30,284 nucleotides of DNA from the NCBI GenBank assembly GCA_002423425.1, contig DIWC01000024.1, positions 1 to 30,284 of the forward strand, in the 5' to 3' direction. This document shows positions 7,349 through 15,877 of the stretch, piece after piece (within the stretch, counting starts at the first letter, position 1; the number at the start of each line of letters is the position of its first letter). The notes under the pieces are model-generated. The model was given only the letters and a program-made list of their open reading frames with translations, had not been told where the DNA came from and did not search any database. A program made the translations under genes and the position numbers. Source of the DNA: Peptococcaceae bacterium UBA6116 (GTDB lineage Bacteria; Bacillota; Desulfitobacteriia; Desulfitobacteriales; Syntrophobotulaceae).

Positions 7349-8238
7349 AAAGCAAAAGTTTTTTTCATTCCCTCAACAAATGAGGTATACTTGAAATCCA
7401 GCAAATTGGCGATCTTAGAGCCTGAATAAATTTCATGCTGGTCTAGTGGGAAAGGCAAGGGGATATTATCCCGGTTTATTTGGTCAATGCTTTTACGTTC
7501 TGGTTTAATCTTTTGGCCGCAAACTTCTGTCAATACTTCAATTAACCTATCATAGCAGATTAGTTCGGGAGCAGATAGGTTGAAGGAATTATTGTAAACG
7601 TTTTCGTTACTCAGACAAGCCATGATTATTCTGGCGATATCTGTTGCGTAGACAAACTGAAAAAGTGCCAGTGGTTCATCAGGGACCGGTATAGGTTGAT
7701 CGGCTAGGATCAGTTTGAAAAAGTAGGACTCTCTCGGAGCATAATTGAACGGTCCATAAATAAAAGCGGGGCGTAATATGGTAAAGGGAATATTATATTT
7801 TTGACAAACATCTTGAGTTTCCAATTCCAATAAGTGTTTATTATAAGCGTAATCTCCGGCAGGTCCGGGAATCGGAACCGAGATTTGCGGAGAGTTCTCT
7901 GTTTTGGGAAATTCAAGAGTAGTCTCATAAACAGAACAGGTGCTAACATAAATGTATTGTTTTATAGTGCCCGGCAAGTTTTCAATAATGGTGTTAATTT
8001 CATTAGGAGAATAAGCACAAAAATCAATGACAGCATGGTAATCAAGGGGTGGTACCACTTCTTTTAACTTAAAAATATCATTCCGGTCACAAATATGTTC
8101 CTCGATCCCAAGCTTAGAGAGCCGGTATGTACCCCTATTCAGCAGGTGTACGTTATAATCACCTTCTTTTGATAGTGTCATTGTAAAAACTCTGCCTACG
8201 AAATAGCTTCCTCCGATAACGAGGATATTTTTTTTCAT
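7321..8238 (-). CDS. NAD-dependent epimerase/dehydratase (extended SDR family)
   Basis: 305 residues. An N-terminal Rossmann motif GGSYFVG (about 9-15), the active-site serine in YVSTCSVY (about S99), the YxxxK pair in DYAYNK (Y130, K134), and FTILRPAFIYGP are all typical of extended short-chain dehydrogenases that modify nucleotide sugars or related compounds. The start ATG follows AGAGGTGAT on the minus strand. It is a single gene facing the OYE gene, with a 28-base tail-to-tail overlap. The exact substrate cannot be told, and it resembles the generic SDR group also annotated as mRNA-binding or sugar epimerase proteins. Confidence 0.82.
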   Translation of the reverse strand: MKKNILVIGGSYFVGRVFTMTLSKEGDYNVHLLNRGTYRLSKLGIEEHICDRNDIFKLKEVVPPLDYHAVIDFCAYSPNEINTIIENLPGTIKQYIYVSTCSVYETTLEFPKTENSPQISVPIPGPAGDYAYNKHLLELETQDVCQKYNIPFTILRPAFIYGPFNYAPRESYFFKLILADQPIPVPDEPLALFQFVYATDIARIIMACLSNENVYNNSFNLSAPELICYDRLIEVLTEVCGQKIKPERKSIDQINRDNIPLPFPLDQHEIYSGSKIANLLDFKYTSFVEGMKKTFAFYKKYKVSN

Positions 8239-8385
8239 AAGATTATATCACCTCTATTTCTATTTGAAGAGCATTTATAAAGGCTATCATTAGATTTGCT
8301 GTCCTAAGTCTCTAAAACTAAGGAAATTTTAAATGTAGAACAAGAATACTACGCAATACACATTTTTGCAATTGTTTCAACCGAT

Positions 8386-8409
8386 TTTGTCTAAAAATAT
8401 TTGGACAAA
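8386..8409. promoter_or_regulatory. Dyad-symmetric operator candidate
   Basis: Arms TTTGTC (8386-8391) and GACAAA (8404-8409), with further symmetric A/T pairs inside, so 20 of 24 positions are self-complementary. There is no T run after it, so it is not a terminator. It lies in a divergent promoter region and could be a repressor or activator site; no known regulator consensus was recognised. Confidence 0.4.
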
Positions 8410-8558
8410 GATCAGAAGTAAAATACTCATTTAACTACACCACCCGGTAATTGTAAAAATAATACTAGTAAAATGCGGAATAAAGCTATTTTCCCTAAAT
8501 CGATGTCCCTTTAAAAAAAGTAACTATAATGCAATGTTAATGACAGAAAACACTAAAT

Positions 8559-8587
8559 TTTTCATGAATATTGTAATATCATATAAT
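8559..8587 (+). promoter_or_regulatory. Candidate promoter of the GAF gene
   Basis: TTTTCA (8559-8564), a 17-base spacer and a perfect TATAAT (8582-8587), 25 bases before the start codon. The -35 is weak. Confidence 0.4.
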
Positions 8588-8612
8588 TAATTAAATAAAG
8601 GGGGTATAAGTT

Positions 8613-9431
8613 ATGTCGAAAACTCTTGTTGGCGAATTGTTAAAAAAGCTTGATAGAGAGATGATGGCAAAGAAAATACTCTCCGAGTTAACTAACTGCG
8701 TTAATCTTAAAGACTCTATTGAAGCTGTCATGAAGCACGTTATGATGGTTACTGACTGCGAAGCTATCGGAATTAGGTTATGTGATGGAAATGATACCTT
8801 GTTCTATGCTCATCATGGATTTTCCCATTCTCATCTGTGTAAAGGGCCTTTCTTCTGTTCCAAGGATTCTGAAGTTAAGCGTCTTAAAATACCTGATAAT
8901 GGGGTATGGACAACTAAAGGCTTATGTTGGGATGTATTTAATGGCAATGTTGATAAAGACTTGCCATTTTTTACTTCCCAGGGAAGCTTCTGGACTAACG
9001 ATTTACAGAATATCATGGAGAAGCAAGCTCATAACTGTTTATGTTGCAGATTCAAATCGCTTGCGATGATTCGGATTTCCTGTAGAAATGATTGTGTTGG
9101 TTTGATTCAACTATGTAGCAATTATACTCCTTTAACCTTGGACATGATTTTCTACTTGGAGATGATAGGGAAGGATATCGGGACCGTATTTCATAACAAC
9201 ATGATTTATTCAAGGCTGAAGGAAACCTATGAAACACTAAACAACAAACTGACTCCAATTTGTGCAAGCTGTAAGAAAATTAATAGTGAAGGCGAAGAGT
9301 GGCAAAACATTGAAGATTATCTTTATAAACATATTGGGGCTGAATTTACACATGACATTTGCCCTGATTGTATGGAAAAGCTTTATCCTAGTATATTTGT
9401 AAAGATCAAAGAAAGATATGGTTCGGTTTAA
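8613..9431 (+). CDS. GAF-domain protein with C-terminal Cys4 motif
   Basis: 272 residues. Residues about 18-195 resemble a GAF sensory domain (SIEAVMKHVMMVTDCEAIGIRL, then CVGLIQLCSN and FYLEMIGKDIG). A short coiled stretch (IYSRLKETYETLNNKL) leads to a tail with CASCKKI (C217, C220) and a W..IE.YL..H pattern, then ICPDCMEKLYP (C250, C253). This tail is known at the C-terminus of PAS/GAF sensor proteins and probably binds a metal. There is no kinase, cyclase or DNA-binding domain. The GAF part is unusually rich in cysteine, including CLCC (about 142-145), which hints at redox or metal sensing. The start follows GGGGG by 8 bases. It seems monocistronic; partner unknown. Confidence 0.72.
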   Translation: MSKTLVGELLKKLDREMMAKKILSELTNCVNLKDSIEAVMKHVMMVTDCEAIGIRLCDGNDTLFYAHHGFSHSHLCKGPFFCSKDSEVKRLKIPDNGVWTTKGLCWDVFNGNVDKDLPFFTSQGSFWTNDLQNIMEKQAHNCLCCRFKSLAMIRISCRNDCVGLIQLCSNYTPLTLDMIFYLEMIGKDIGTVFHNNMIYSRLKETYETLNNKLTPICASCKKINSEGEEWQNIEDYLYKHIGAEFTHDICPDCMEKLYPSIFVKIKERYGSV

Positions 9432-9554
9432 TTACACAAATTTACGAACATTGCAGGTGGCATGAAGCAGATTGGCGGAGTCAGGATCAAAGTGGAAAGA
9501 GTGCCGGACATATAGGAAGAACTGAAAAAAGCGCTTGTGTCTGGCCTTCCTTAA
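9432..9554 (+). pseudogene. Possible remnant of a coding sequence
   Basis: Directly after the GAF gene stop, and in the same frame, a stretch reads GGMKQIGGVRIKVERVPDI, then TAG (9513-9515), then EELKKALVSGLP and TAA (9552-9554). The composition looks coding, so this may be the decayed 3' end of another gene. No family was recognised and chance cannot be excluded. Confidence 0.2.
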
Positions 9555-9558
9555 ATAA

Positions 9559-9587
9559 TTGTAATTCAAAAACAGATCAGCTATACT
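9559..9587 (+). promoter_or_regulatory. Promoter of the HAD / radical SAM pair
   Basis: TTGTAA (9559-9564), a 17-base spacer and TATACT (9582-9587). It lies 54 bases before the HAD gene, in a gap with no other explanation. Confidence 0.5.
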
Positions 9588-9640
9588 GTATGCAGGAGAA
9601 TTAGCTTGCTAGGTAGGCAGACTTAAAAGGGAGATAGAAA

Positions 9641-10450
9641 ATGATTAAGCTCATTGCAACAGACCTGGATGATACTCTTCTTAACGAGGAGTGGGAAATC
9701 TCTTCAGGGAATGCCCAGGCAATACGTCAAGCTGTAGCCGAAGGAATAAAGGTTACTCTTGCTACCGGCAGAATGGCAATATCCGCCAGAAAATATGCCC
9801 GGGAGTTAGGACTTGATGTTCCAATTATTGCTTATCACGGAGCATTAATTCAACAGCCCTTAAGTGGGGAAATTCTTTATCGCCAAGTAATACCTGCCGG
9901 CTTAGCGGCGGAAATAATGGAGAATCTGGCCAAAAAAGAAATTTATGCTCAGGCCTGCCTGAAAGATAGGGTGTTTACACCTATAGCCAACCAGTATTCG
10001 GAAGCCCATGAAAAAATGACAGGAATTGCGGTTGAAGAAGCCAATATCTCGGAGATTCTTGCTAAGGAACCGGAAGGCCTGGAAAAAATTCTTTGCATTG
10101 GGGAAGAGGAAGCCCTCATAAGAGCAGCCGGTCAATTAAAGCTAGTTTACTCTGAAAAATTACATTTTACTTTTTCTAAAAGAAATTATTTAGAGATTGT
10201 TGATAAGGAAGTTAACAAGGGAACGGCACTCCAGGCTCTAGCTGATGGGTGGGGTTTTAGGGCTGAAGAGGTAATGGCCTTCGGGGACAATCTTAATGAC
10301 TGGGAAATGATCAACTATGCCGGTATAGGAGTGGCAGTGGAAAATGCTCATCCTGAAATTAAGAAAATAGCTGATTATATCACTTCCTCAAATAGGGAGG
10401 ATGGGGTGGCCAAGGCCATAGAAAGGTTCGTTCTTGCTAAAACTTGTTAA
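9641..10450 (+). CDS. Cof-type HAD-superfamily phosphatase
   Basis: 269 residues, the usual length of the Cof/YkrA/YidA group (HAD subfamily IIB). Motif I is DLDDTLL (D8, D10), with ATGRM (motif II region) next. A small cap domain fills the middle, K in LEIVDKEVNKGTAL acts as motif III, and GDNLNDWEM is motif IV. Such enzymes dephosphorylate sugar phosphates, FMN or PLP in the cytosol; the substrate is not predictable. GGGAG lies 8 bases before the ATG. The next gene starts about 22 bases after its stop, so the two are probably co-transcribed. Confidence 0.9.
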   Translation: MIKLIATDLDDTLLNEEWEISSGNAQAIRQAVAEGIKVTLATGRMAISARKYARELGLDVPIIAYHGALIQQPLSGEILYRQVIPAGLAAEIMENLAKKEIYAQACLKDRVFTPIANQYSEAHEKMTGIAVEEANISEILAKEPEGLEKILCIGEEEALIRAAGQLKLVYSEKLHFTFSKRNYLEIVDKEVNKGTALQALADGWGFRAEEVMAFGDNLNDWEMINYAGIGVAVENAHPEIKKIADYITSSNREDGVAKAIERFVLAKTC

Positions 10451-10472
10451 TTTGATTGATAGGGGTATTAAG

Positions 10473-12281
10473 TTGCGTATCTTATTAGTAGCTTTAAATG
10501 CGAGTTATGTGCATACAAATCTGGCAATTCGTTACCTGCGTGAGGTGTTGGTAACAGAGGAAAAGCCGGAATGGGAAATACATATCCGGGAATTTACGAT
10601 CAATGAACGTTTAGAGAATATTGCTGCTGAAATCTTTGAACAGCAGCCGGATATTCTCGGTTTTTCCTGCTACATTTGGAACATACAGCAAATCTTAGCA
10701 CTTCTAAGGCGGTTGCGGCGTGTGCTCCCCAGGACATTCTTTTTAGGTGGTGGACCCGAGGTGTCGTTTGATTCCGAGAAATTGCTGGGTACGTATCCCG
10801 AGTGGGATGGGATTATTCCCGGTGAAGGAGAATACACTCTGCGTGATCTGGTCAAAACTTTATCTGCCGGAAATCGACTCTCGGAAGTCAAAGGCCTGGT
10901 TTGGCGTGACCGTCAAGGTTTGATTATGAAGAATCCAGCTGAGGCCGACTGCCCCGACCTTAATCAGCTTCCCAATCCTTACATCAGGGAGGAGAGTTTT
11001 AAGGATAGGCTGGTCTATGTCGAAACCAGCAGAGGCTGTCCATTTCAATGTGAATTTTGTATTTCTTCCACAACCTCTGGAATCAGATATTTGAAACCGG
11101 AGGGGTTGCGGCTGGTTTTGCGCCGTCTCTTTGACTCCGGAGCAACCACCATCAAATTTGTAGACAGAACGTTTAATGCTTCGAAAAAACATGCGCTGGC
11201 TATTCTTGATTTGTTCAGGGAAGAGGCCCAAAGAAAAATAGCCGAAAGAATAATAGCTGGGGTAGATGAGTCCAATGAGGGAGTTTTAAGAGCCCATTGT
11301 GAAATGGCCGGCGAATTGCTTGATGAGGAATGGCTCGAGTATCTTAGTAATTATCCACAGGGAATGGTTCAATTAGAGATCGGAGTTCAGTCCACTCATC
11401 AACCAACTTTAAAAGCGGTAAGAAGAGTCCAAAAATTTTCAAGATGGCAGGCAGCTGTGAGATTTCTTCAGCATTCCTGTGGGATTCCAATCCATTTGGA
11501 TCTGATTGCCGGGCTTCCTTTGGAAGGTTGGCAGGAACTCCGCCAATCTTTTGATGAGGTCTTTGGGGTAAGGCCTGACCGTCTTCAATTAGGATTCCTG
11601 AAGGTTCTTAAAGGATCGGGGATTTGGGAAAAAAGTGAGGATTACGGATTTGAGTACGCTCCCGATCCTCCTTACACTATCCTCAAAACCAGGGAACTGA
11701 CTCATACCCAGATTATCAATTTAAACAGGATAGAGGAAGTTGTCGAAAAGTACTATAATTCAGGGAAATTTAAGTATAGTTTAGAATATATTTTCTTAGA
11801 CGATAAGAGCCCGTTTGATTTTTTTGATTCATTCGCCCAATACTGGCGTACCAAAGGTTGGTTTGGACAAGAGTGGTCTTCCCAAGGATTATTTAGGAAT
11901 CTGGGGGAATTTCTAAATGTGCGTTCAGGCGGTCAAACAAAACAAGTGTGGCGGGAAGCTCTTCGTTTTGATTATTTCCGGCGGCAAAGACCGGGGCAGA
12001 TTCCTTATTTCCTTCAAGACAGCGATTCAATTGACTGTAATCAAACGGAACAAAACATGATTAGAGAAAAGATAAGGAAGGACCCTGTTTGGAAGACAAT
12101 TATTCCTGAGAGCATAGATTCAGATAGAAGACAGTGGGCAAGGTCAACAGCGATTGAATATTTCACAGTGGATATTCCGGGTGGTCTGAAGAATCCACAA
12201 TTAGAAACGGGTTGTTGGTACTTGTTTTACTCTGGTCAGAAAAAAACAAAATATTTTAAGTACCCGCAAGAAAATAACTAA
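10473..12281 (+). CDS. B12-binding-domain radical SAM protein
   Basis: About 602 residues. An N-terminal cobalamin-binding-type domain (RILLVALNASYVHTNLAIRYL, ... DILGFSCYIWN, FFLGGGPEVSF) is followed by a radical SAM domain with the CxxxCxxC cluster motif in RGCPFQCEFC, and a C-terminal DUF4080-like part. The family does radical methylation or rearrangement; the substrate is unknown. The frame is open from TTG 10434, inside the HAD gene, but TTG 10473 is the better start: AGGGG at 10461-10465 sits 7 bases upstream, and the protein then begins directly at the first domain strand. It follows the HAD phosphatase closely. The cobalamin-type domain lacks a clear DxHxxG motif, as is common in this group. 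Confidence 0.85.
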   Translation: MRILLVALNASYVHTNLAIRYLREVLVTEEKPEWEIHIREFTINERLENIAAEIFEQQPDILGFSCYIWNIQQILALLRRLRRVLPRTFFLGGGPEVSFDSEKLLGTYPEWDGIIPGEGEYTLRDLVKTLSAGNRLSEVKGLVWRDRQGLIMKNPAEADCPDLNQLPNPYIREESFKDRLVYVETSRGCPFQCEFCISSTTSGIRYLKPEGLRLVLRRLFDSGATTIKFVDRTFNASKKHALAILDLFREEAQRKIAERIIAGVDESNEGVLRAHCEMAGELLDEEWLEYLSNYPQGMVQLEIGVQSTHQPTLKAVRRVQKFSRWQAAVRFLQHSCGIPIHLDLIAGLPLEGWQELRQSFDEVFGVRPDRLQLGFLKVLKGSGIWEKSEDYGFEYAPDPPYTILKTRELTHTQIINLNRIEEVVEKYYNSGKFKYSLEYIFLDDKSPFDFFDSFAQYWRTKGWFGQEWSSQGLFRNLGEFLNVRSGGQTKQVWREALRFDYFRRQRPGQIPYFLQDSDSIDCNQTEQNMIREKIRKDPVWKTIIPESIDSDRRQWARSTAIEYFTVDIPGGLKNPQLETGCWYLFYSGQKKTKYFKYPQENN

Positions 12282-12335
12282 ACAACAGGCAGTCAATTAA
12301 AGATATTTGTAACTTAACCCGCGAAAGATTAGAAT

Positions 12336-12346
12336 AAGGAGAGAGG
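12336..12346 (+). promoter_or_regulatory. Ribosome binding site deciding a non-standard start
   Basis: AAGGAGAGAGG ends 8 bases before an in-frame ATT at 12355. No ATG, GTG or TTG is available in this frame between the upstream stop (12310-12312) and the end of the signal peptide. Confidence 0.5.
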
Positions 12347-12354
12347 ATATAACG

Positions 12355-13569
12355 ATTGCAGTAAGTATATTATCTATAAGAATACGAAGAGGGAGAAAGT
12401 CAGAGATAAAAAAAACAGGAATCTATCTTCTCTGTTTTTTCCTGATCATAATATTGGTTACTGCTTGCAATCGGACACCTACTCAGGGGGAACCAGGAGC
12501 GGAGGCACCTGCTGTTATTTCTATCTGGTATTCACTTCAAGGTCATGAAGAACAAGAGATGCTGAAACAGTTTAAACTTATTAATAAGAATCATCCAGAA
12601 GTTGTAATTAAAGCAACAAAGGTTGCTGCTAATGGGTTTGTCGATAAGGTTTGGAATCTGCAAGCTGGGGGTAAAGGACCGGAAATTTTTATTTCCGACA
12701 GGGCAATACTTTTCGCTCTCTATGAAAAGGGAGCGATGTCTCCAGTCTTAGCTGACAATTCTGATGCTTATCCATCTTCACTGGCCGTGTTTACTTTTAA
12801 TCACCAGCCGTTTGCCGCACCTTGGTTAACCGATGTTCCTTTGCTTTTCTATAGAAAGGATAGAATAACAGACCTACCGGTTAACCTGAAAGAAATATTG
12901 CAAAAAGATACTATAGCGATAAAATCTCTTGATCCTATTATTTTTAGCTCTTGGTGGAGAGCCGAAGGAGGAATCATAAGCCAAGCCGGTGTTCCTGCTT
13001 TGGATTCTCCAACTAATTCGGCTTTTCTTAACAAATTGCTTTATTTGAAATCCCAGCATAAGTTGGTTATTGACAATCAAGCCTTAGAACAATTTATTAA
13101 AGGGGATGTTAACTATCTGCTGGCGTGGGGAAGTGAGAGTATAGATTTAAACCAAGCCAAAGTTAGTTGGGGCTGTGTTTCGCTTTCTTCCGTATTAGGA
13201 AAAAATGCCCAGGCTTTATTGGCAAATACTATTGGCATAGCTAATTCCTCTATCAAAACTGTTCCAGCTTTAGAAAGCCCAATTCGATTGATTGAAGAGG
13301 AGTTGCTTAAGCCCGAAGTAGAATCTTCCATGCAAAAAGCCTCAGGTTATTTGCCGGCCAACAGTAACTGCTACGAAAGTTCTCAGTCGGGAACATTTGA
13401 AGCAGAGGCGGCTACAGCCCTAGCGAATTCCTGGGATTTAGAAGGATATGCATTGGATTGGAAACTTTTATCTCTTCAAGACCAGGCCTGGAAAAGTATT
13501 GCCGCCGGGTCAAATATCGCTGACGAACTGGCTAAAGTACAAAAGACAGCTTTGGGAAATTCAAAATAA
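12355..13569 (+). CDS. Extracellular solute-binding lipoprotein (family 1 type), probable ATT start
   Basis: About 404 residues if translation starts at ATT 12355. A basic N-region is followed by a hydrophobic segment (GIYLLCFFLIIILVTAC, residues 22-38) whose lipobox LVTAC gives lipidation at about C38. The mature part (ISIWYSLQGHEEQEMLKQF, FVDKVWNLQAGGKGPEIFISD, PFAAPWLTDVPLLFYRKD) is typical of ABC-type sugar-binding proteins. The conventional start TTG 12454 would delete the signal peptide, so it is unlikely. ATA codons are alternatives, and an indel in the A8 run at 12408-12415 could hide a standard start. No permease or ATPase gene is adjacent, so it is an orphan; rapZ follows 40 bases on. 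Confidence 0.75.
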   Translation: MAVSILSIRIRRGRKSEIKKTGIYLLCFFLIIILVTACNRTPTQGEPGAEAPAVISIWYSLQGHEEQEMLKQFKLINKNHPEVVIKATKVAANGFVDKVWNLQAGGKGPEIFISDRAILFALYEKGAMSPVLADNSDAYPSSLAVFTFNHQPFAAPWLTDVPLLFYRKDRITDLPVNLKEILQKDTIAIKSLDPIIFSSWWRAEGGIISQAGVPALDSPTNSAFLNKLLYLKSQHKLVIDNQALEQFIKGDVNYLLAWGSESIDLNQAKVSWGCVSLSSVLGKNAQALLANTIGIANSSIKTVPALESPIRLIEEELLKPEVESSMQKASGYLPANSNCYESSQSGTFEAEAATALANSWDLEGYALDWKLLSLQDQAWKSIAAGSNIADELAKVQKTALGNSK

Positions 13570-13609
13570 TATAAGAGATTAAGGATAACAATTGTTAACG
13601 GAGGTGTTG

Positions 13610-14479
13610 ATGGTGCACTGGAAAAATCTAAATCTAGTTGTTATTACCGGAATATCCGGAGCAGGAAAGACACAAGCCTTACAAAGTCTGGAAGACATGG
13701 GCTTTTTCTGTGTGGACAATCTTCCTCCGAGTCTGCTTGAAAAATTTGTTGAGCTATGTGCTCAATCCCAAGGGAAAATTAACAGGGCGGCAGTAGTCTG
13801 CGATCTTAGGGGAGGGGAATTTTTCTCTTCCCTAAACCAGGCTTTGCTTGATTTGCAGGAAGCGGGATTTCGTTACGAGATTCTTTTCCTGGAGGCCTCA
13901 GATGAGGCTCTTGTCAACCGTTATAAGGAATCACGCCGAAGGCACCCTGTTTCTCCCCAGGGTAATATACTGGAAGGAATACGGCTGGAAAAAGAACAGT
14001 TGATTGAGCTTCGTGGCAAAGCCAATAAGATTATTGATACCTCCGATTTAAGGACTGCGCAAATGAAGGACAAGATTAGAGAGTTATTCGGTAAAGACTA
14101 TGACCCTGCCAGGCTGTCGATTGCAGTAATATCTTTCGGTTTTAAATATGGGATGCCTCTTGATGCGGACAACATAATCGACGTCCGGTTTTTGCCGAAC
14201 CCTTATTATATTGAAGAACTTAAATCGTTAAATGGCAGGGATAATCAAGTAAGGGACTATGTCCTTTCCAATCCGATAGCTTCACAGTATCTGGAAAGGT
14301 TTTTTCACATGTTGGAATTTGTCTTACCTTATTATCTAAAAGAAGGGAAAAACCATCTGGTTATTGGTATTGGATGTACAGGAGGACAGCACCGTTCGGT
14401 GGCAGTCGCCGAAAAAACCGCTGAGTTCTTGCGTCAAAAGAACTTCTTATGTACTGTCAATCATAGAGATATTGATTAG
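13610..14479 (+). CDS. rapZ: RapZ/YvcJ nucleotide-binding protein (RNase adapter)
   Basis: 289 residues from ATG 13610, the usual length. The P-loop GISGAGKTQ lies near the start (VVITGISGAGKTQALQSLED), and FFCVDNLPPSLL follows. The C-terminal domain has the hallmark GIGCTGGQHRSVAVAE. RapZ proteins bind nucleotides and glucosamine-6-phosphate; in E. coli they control glmS mRNA decay, and in Firmicutes YvcJ acts on competence and cell envelope. GGAGG (13600-13604) sits 5 bases before the ATG; an upstream TTG at 13592 is less likely. GTG 13613 is an alternative. Its stop overlaps the ribosome binding site of yvcK, pointing to coupled translation. Confidence 0.93.
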   Translation: MVHWKNLNLVVITGISGAGKTQALQSLEDMGFFCVDNLPPSLLEKFVELCAQSQGKINRAAVVCDLRGGEFFSSLNQALLDLQEAGFRYEILFLEASDEALVNRYKESRRRHPVSPQGNILEGIRLEKEQLIELRGKANKIIDTSDLRTAQMKDKIRELFGKDYDPARLSIAVISFGFKYGMPLDADNIIDVRFLPNPYYIEELKSLNGRDNQVRDYVLSNPIASQYLERFFHMLEFVLPYYLKEGKNHLVIGIGCTGGQHRSVAVAEKTAEFLRQKNFLCTVNHRDID

Positions 14480-14491
14480 GAGGGCAGCAAT

Positions 14492-15862
14492 GTGATGAGT
14501 AAAGTCCGGGAAAAATATCTGGAAGCGCTTAAATGGCTTTATCCTAATCTTGGGATCAAAAGATATTTTCTGCTTGCTGTTCTAGGTATATTTCTTATTG
14601 CCAACGGACTTGCGGTAATGAGCTATGGAGAAACTCTTGGTTATCTTGAAGCTCAATTCAGGGAAATAATCTATACGCTTACGGGCAAGAACGTGATGTC
14701 AGTTGTTCCTTCCGGGATTTTTATATGTATGGTAGGAATTTTTGCGATTTATATAGCGCTAAAAAAGATGCTTAGATCGGTGATTAGTGTTTTACTTCCG
14801 GAAAATGAGGATAAGGTTTTAGATGTAATGTATTCCCGCCGCCAACTCAAAAGAGGACCAAAGGTTGTAGTTATCGGGGGCGGGACAGGTCTGTCACCCT
14901 TGCTCAAAGGCCTCAAAGCATACACGAGTAATTTAACTGCCATTGTTACTGTTGGGGACGATGGTGGGAGTTCAGGCCGCCTGAGGCGGGAACTGGGAAT
15001 CCTCCCCCCGGGGGACGTGCGTAACTGCTTAGTGGCTTTAGCCGAAAAGGAAGATATCATGGAAGACCTTTTTTCCTACCGTTTTGAAAATGGTGCTCTC
15101 GATGGCCACAATCTCGGTAATCTTTTATTGGCAGGCCTCACTGCGAGATTTGGAGATTTTCAAAAGGGGATTGAGCAAGTTGGTAAAGTATTTGCCTTAA
15201 AAGGAGAGGTATACCCTTCGACTTTATCCCAGGTAACTTTGGAAGCGTACTTCGAAGACGGCAGGTCAATAAACGGTGAAACAGCCATAAGGACTACTCC
15301 CGGGAAAATAAAATATCTTAAAATTTCTCCTGCCAACTGCAAACCTTTGCCCGAATCTCTTAAAGCCATAGAAGAAGCAGATTTAATTGTTTTAGGACCA
15401 GGAAGTCTCTATACCAGCATTCTTCCTAATATCTTAGTGCAGGGCCTCAGAGATAAGATAGCGGCAGTGAAAGCTCCCTGCGTCTACGTTTGCAATATCA
15501 TGACCGAACCGGGGGAGACTGACAATTTTACAGTGGTTGATCATCTTAAGGTAATTAGGCAGCATGGAGGCAGAGATTTAGTTGATGCAGTCCTGGCGGC
15601 TAAAGAAGAAATTCCTCCTAACGTGCTTAATCGCTATCTTGAGGAAGGGGCGGATATTGTTAAAGGGAATCGCCTTGCCGTCGAAAATCTCGGAGTGGGT
15701 TATTATGAAAGCTCGTTTTATGCTGGCGGAGAGGTCGTTCGCCATAATCCGGAAAAACTGGCAAAAGAACTGCTCCGGTTGCTTTTCCGTTTAAAGCCAA
15801 TGCATGAGAGAATAGCTATTGTCGACTCGTACTTGTTAAACAGAAAACTTAAGGAACTTTAA
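14492..15862 (+). CDS. yvcK: Gluconeogenesis factor YvcK/GlmR, membrane-anchored form
   Basis: 456 residues, about 130 longer than the Bacillus protein. The extra part is an N-terminal region with two membrane segments (YFLLAVLGIFLIANGLAVMSY, about 25-45, and GIFICMVGIFAIYIAL, about 75-90). The conserved domain starts at KVVVIGGGTGLSPLLKGLK with VTVGDDGGSSGRLR and GDVRNCLVAL, the UDP-sugar binding signature of the CofD-like family. YvcK binds UDP-GlcNAc, stimulates GlmS and is needed for growth on gluconeogenic carbon. It starts at GTG 14492 or ATG 14495 after GGAGGG (14479-14484), 12 bases past rapZ. The N-terminal anchor would place the protein at the membrane. Confidence 0.93.
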   Translation: MMSKVREKYLEALKWLYPNLGIKRYFLLAVLGIFLIANGLAVMSYGETLGYLEAQFREIIYTLTGKNVMSVVPSGIFICMVGIFAIYIALKKMLRSVISVLLPENEDKVLDVMYSRRQLKRGPKVVVIGGGTGLSPLLKGLKAYTSNLTAIVTVGDDGGSSGRLRRELGILPPGDVRNCLVALAEKEDIMEDLFSYRFENGALDGHNLGNLLLAGLTARFGDFQKGIEQVGKVFALKGEVYPSTLSQVTLEAYFEDGRSINGETAIRTTPGKIKYLKISPANCKPLPESLKAIEEADLIVLGPGSLYTSILPNILVQGLRDKIAAVKAPCVYVCNIMTEPGETDNFTVVDHLKVIRQHGGRDLVDAVLAAKEEIPPNVLNRYLEEGADIVKGNRLAVENLGVGYYESSFYAGGEVVRHNPEKLAKELLRLLFRLKPMHERIAIVDSYLLNRKLKEL

Positions 15863-15877
15863 ATTTTTATAAGGTAA

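Larger units (their letters stand above)
8239..8612. other. 374-base divergent intergenic region
   Basis: AT-rich region between the minus-strand epimerase and the plus-strand GAF gene, so it must carry promoters in both directions. No open frame of note. It contains a 24-base imperfect dyad (8386-8409) and a candidate -10/-35 pair close to the GAF gene, each listed separately. Confidence 0.6.

Noticed and set aside
10434..10472. TTG 10434 as the radical SAM start
   Set aside because: It lies inside the HAD gene without a good binding site; TTG 10473 has AGGGG at ideal distance.
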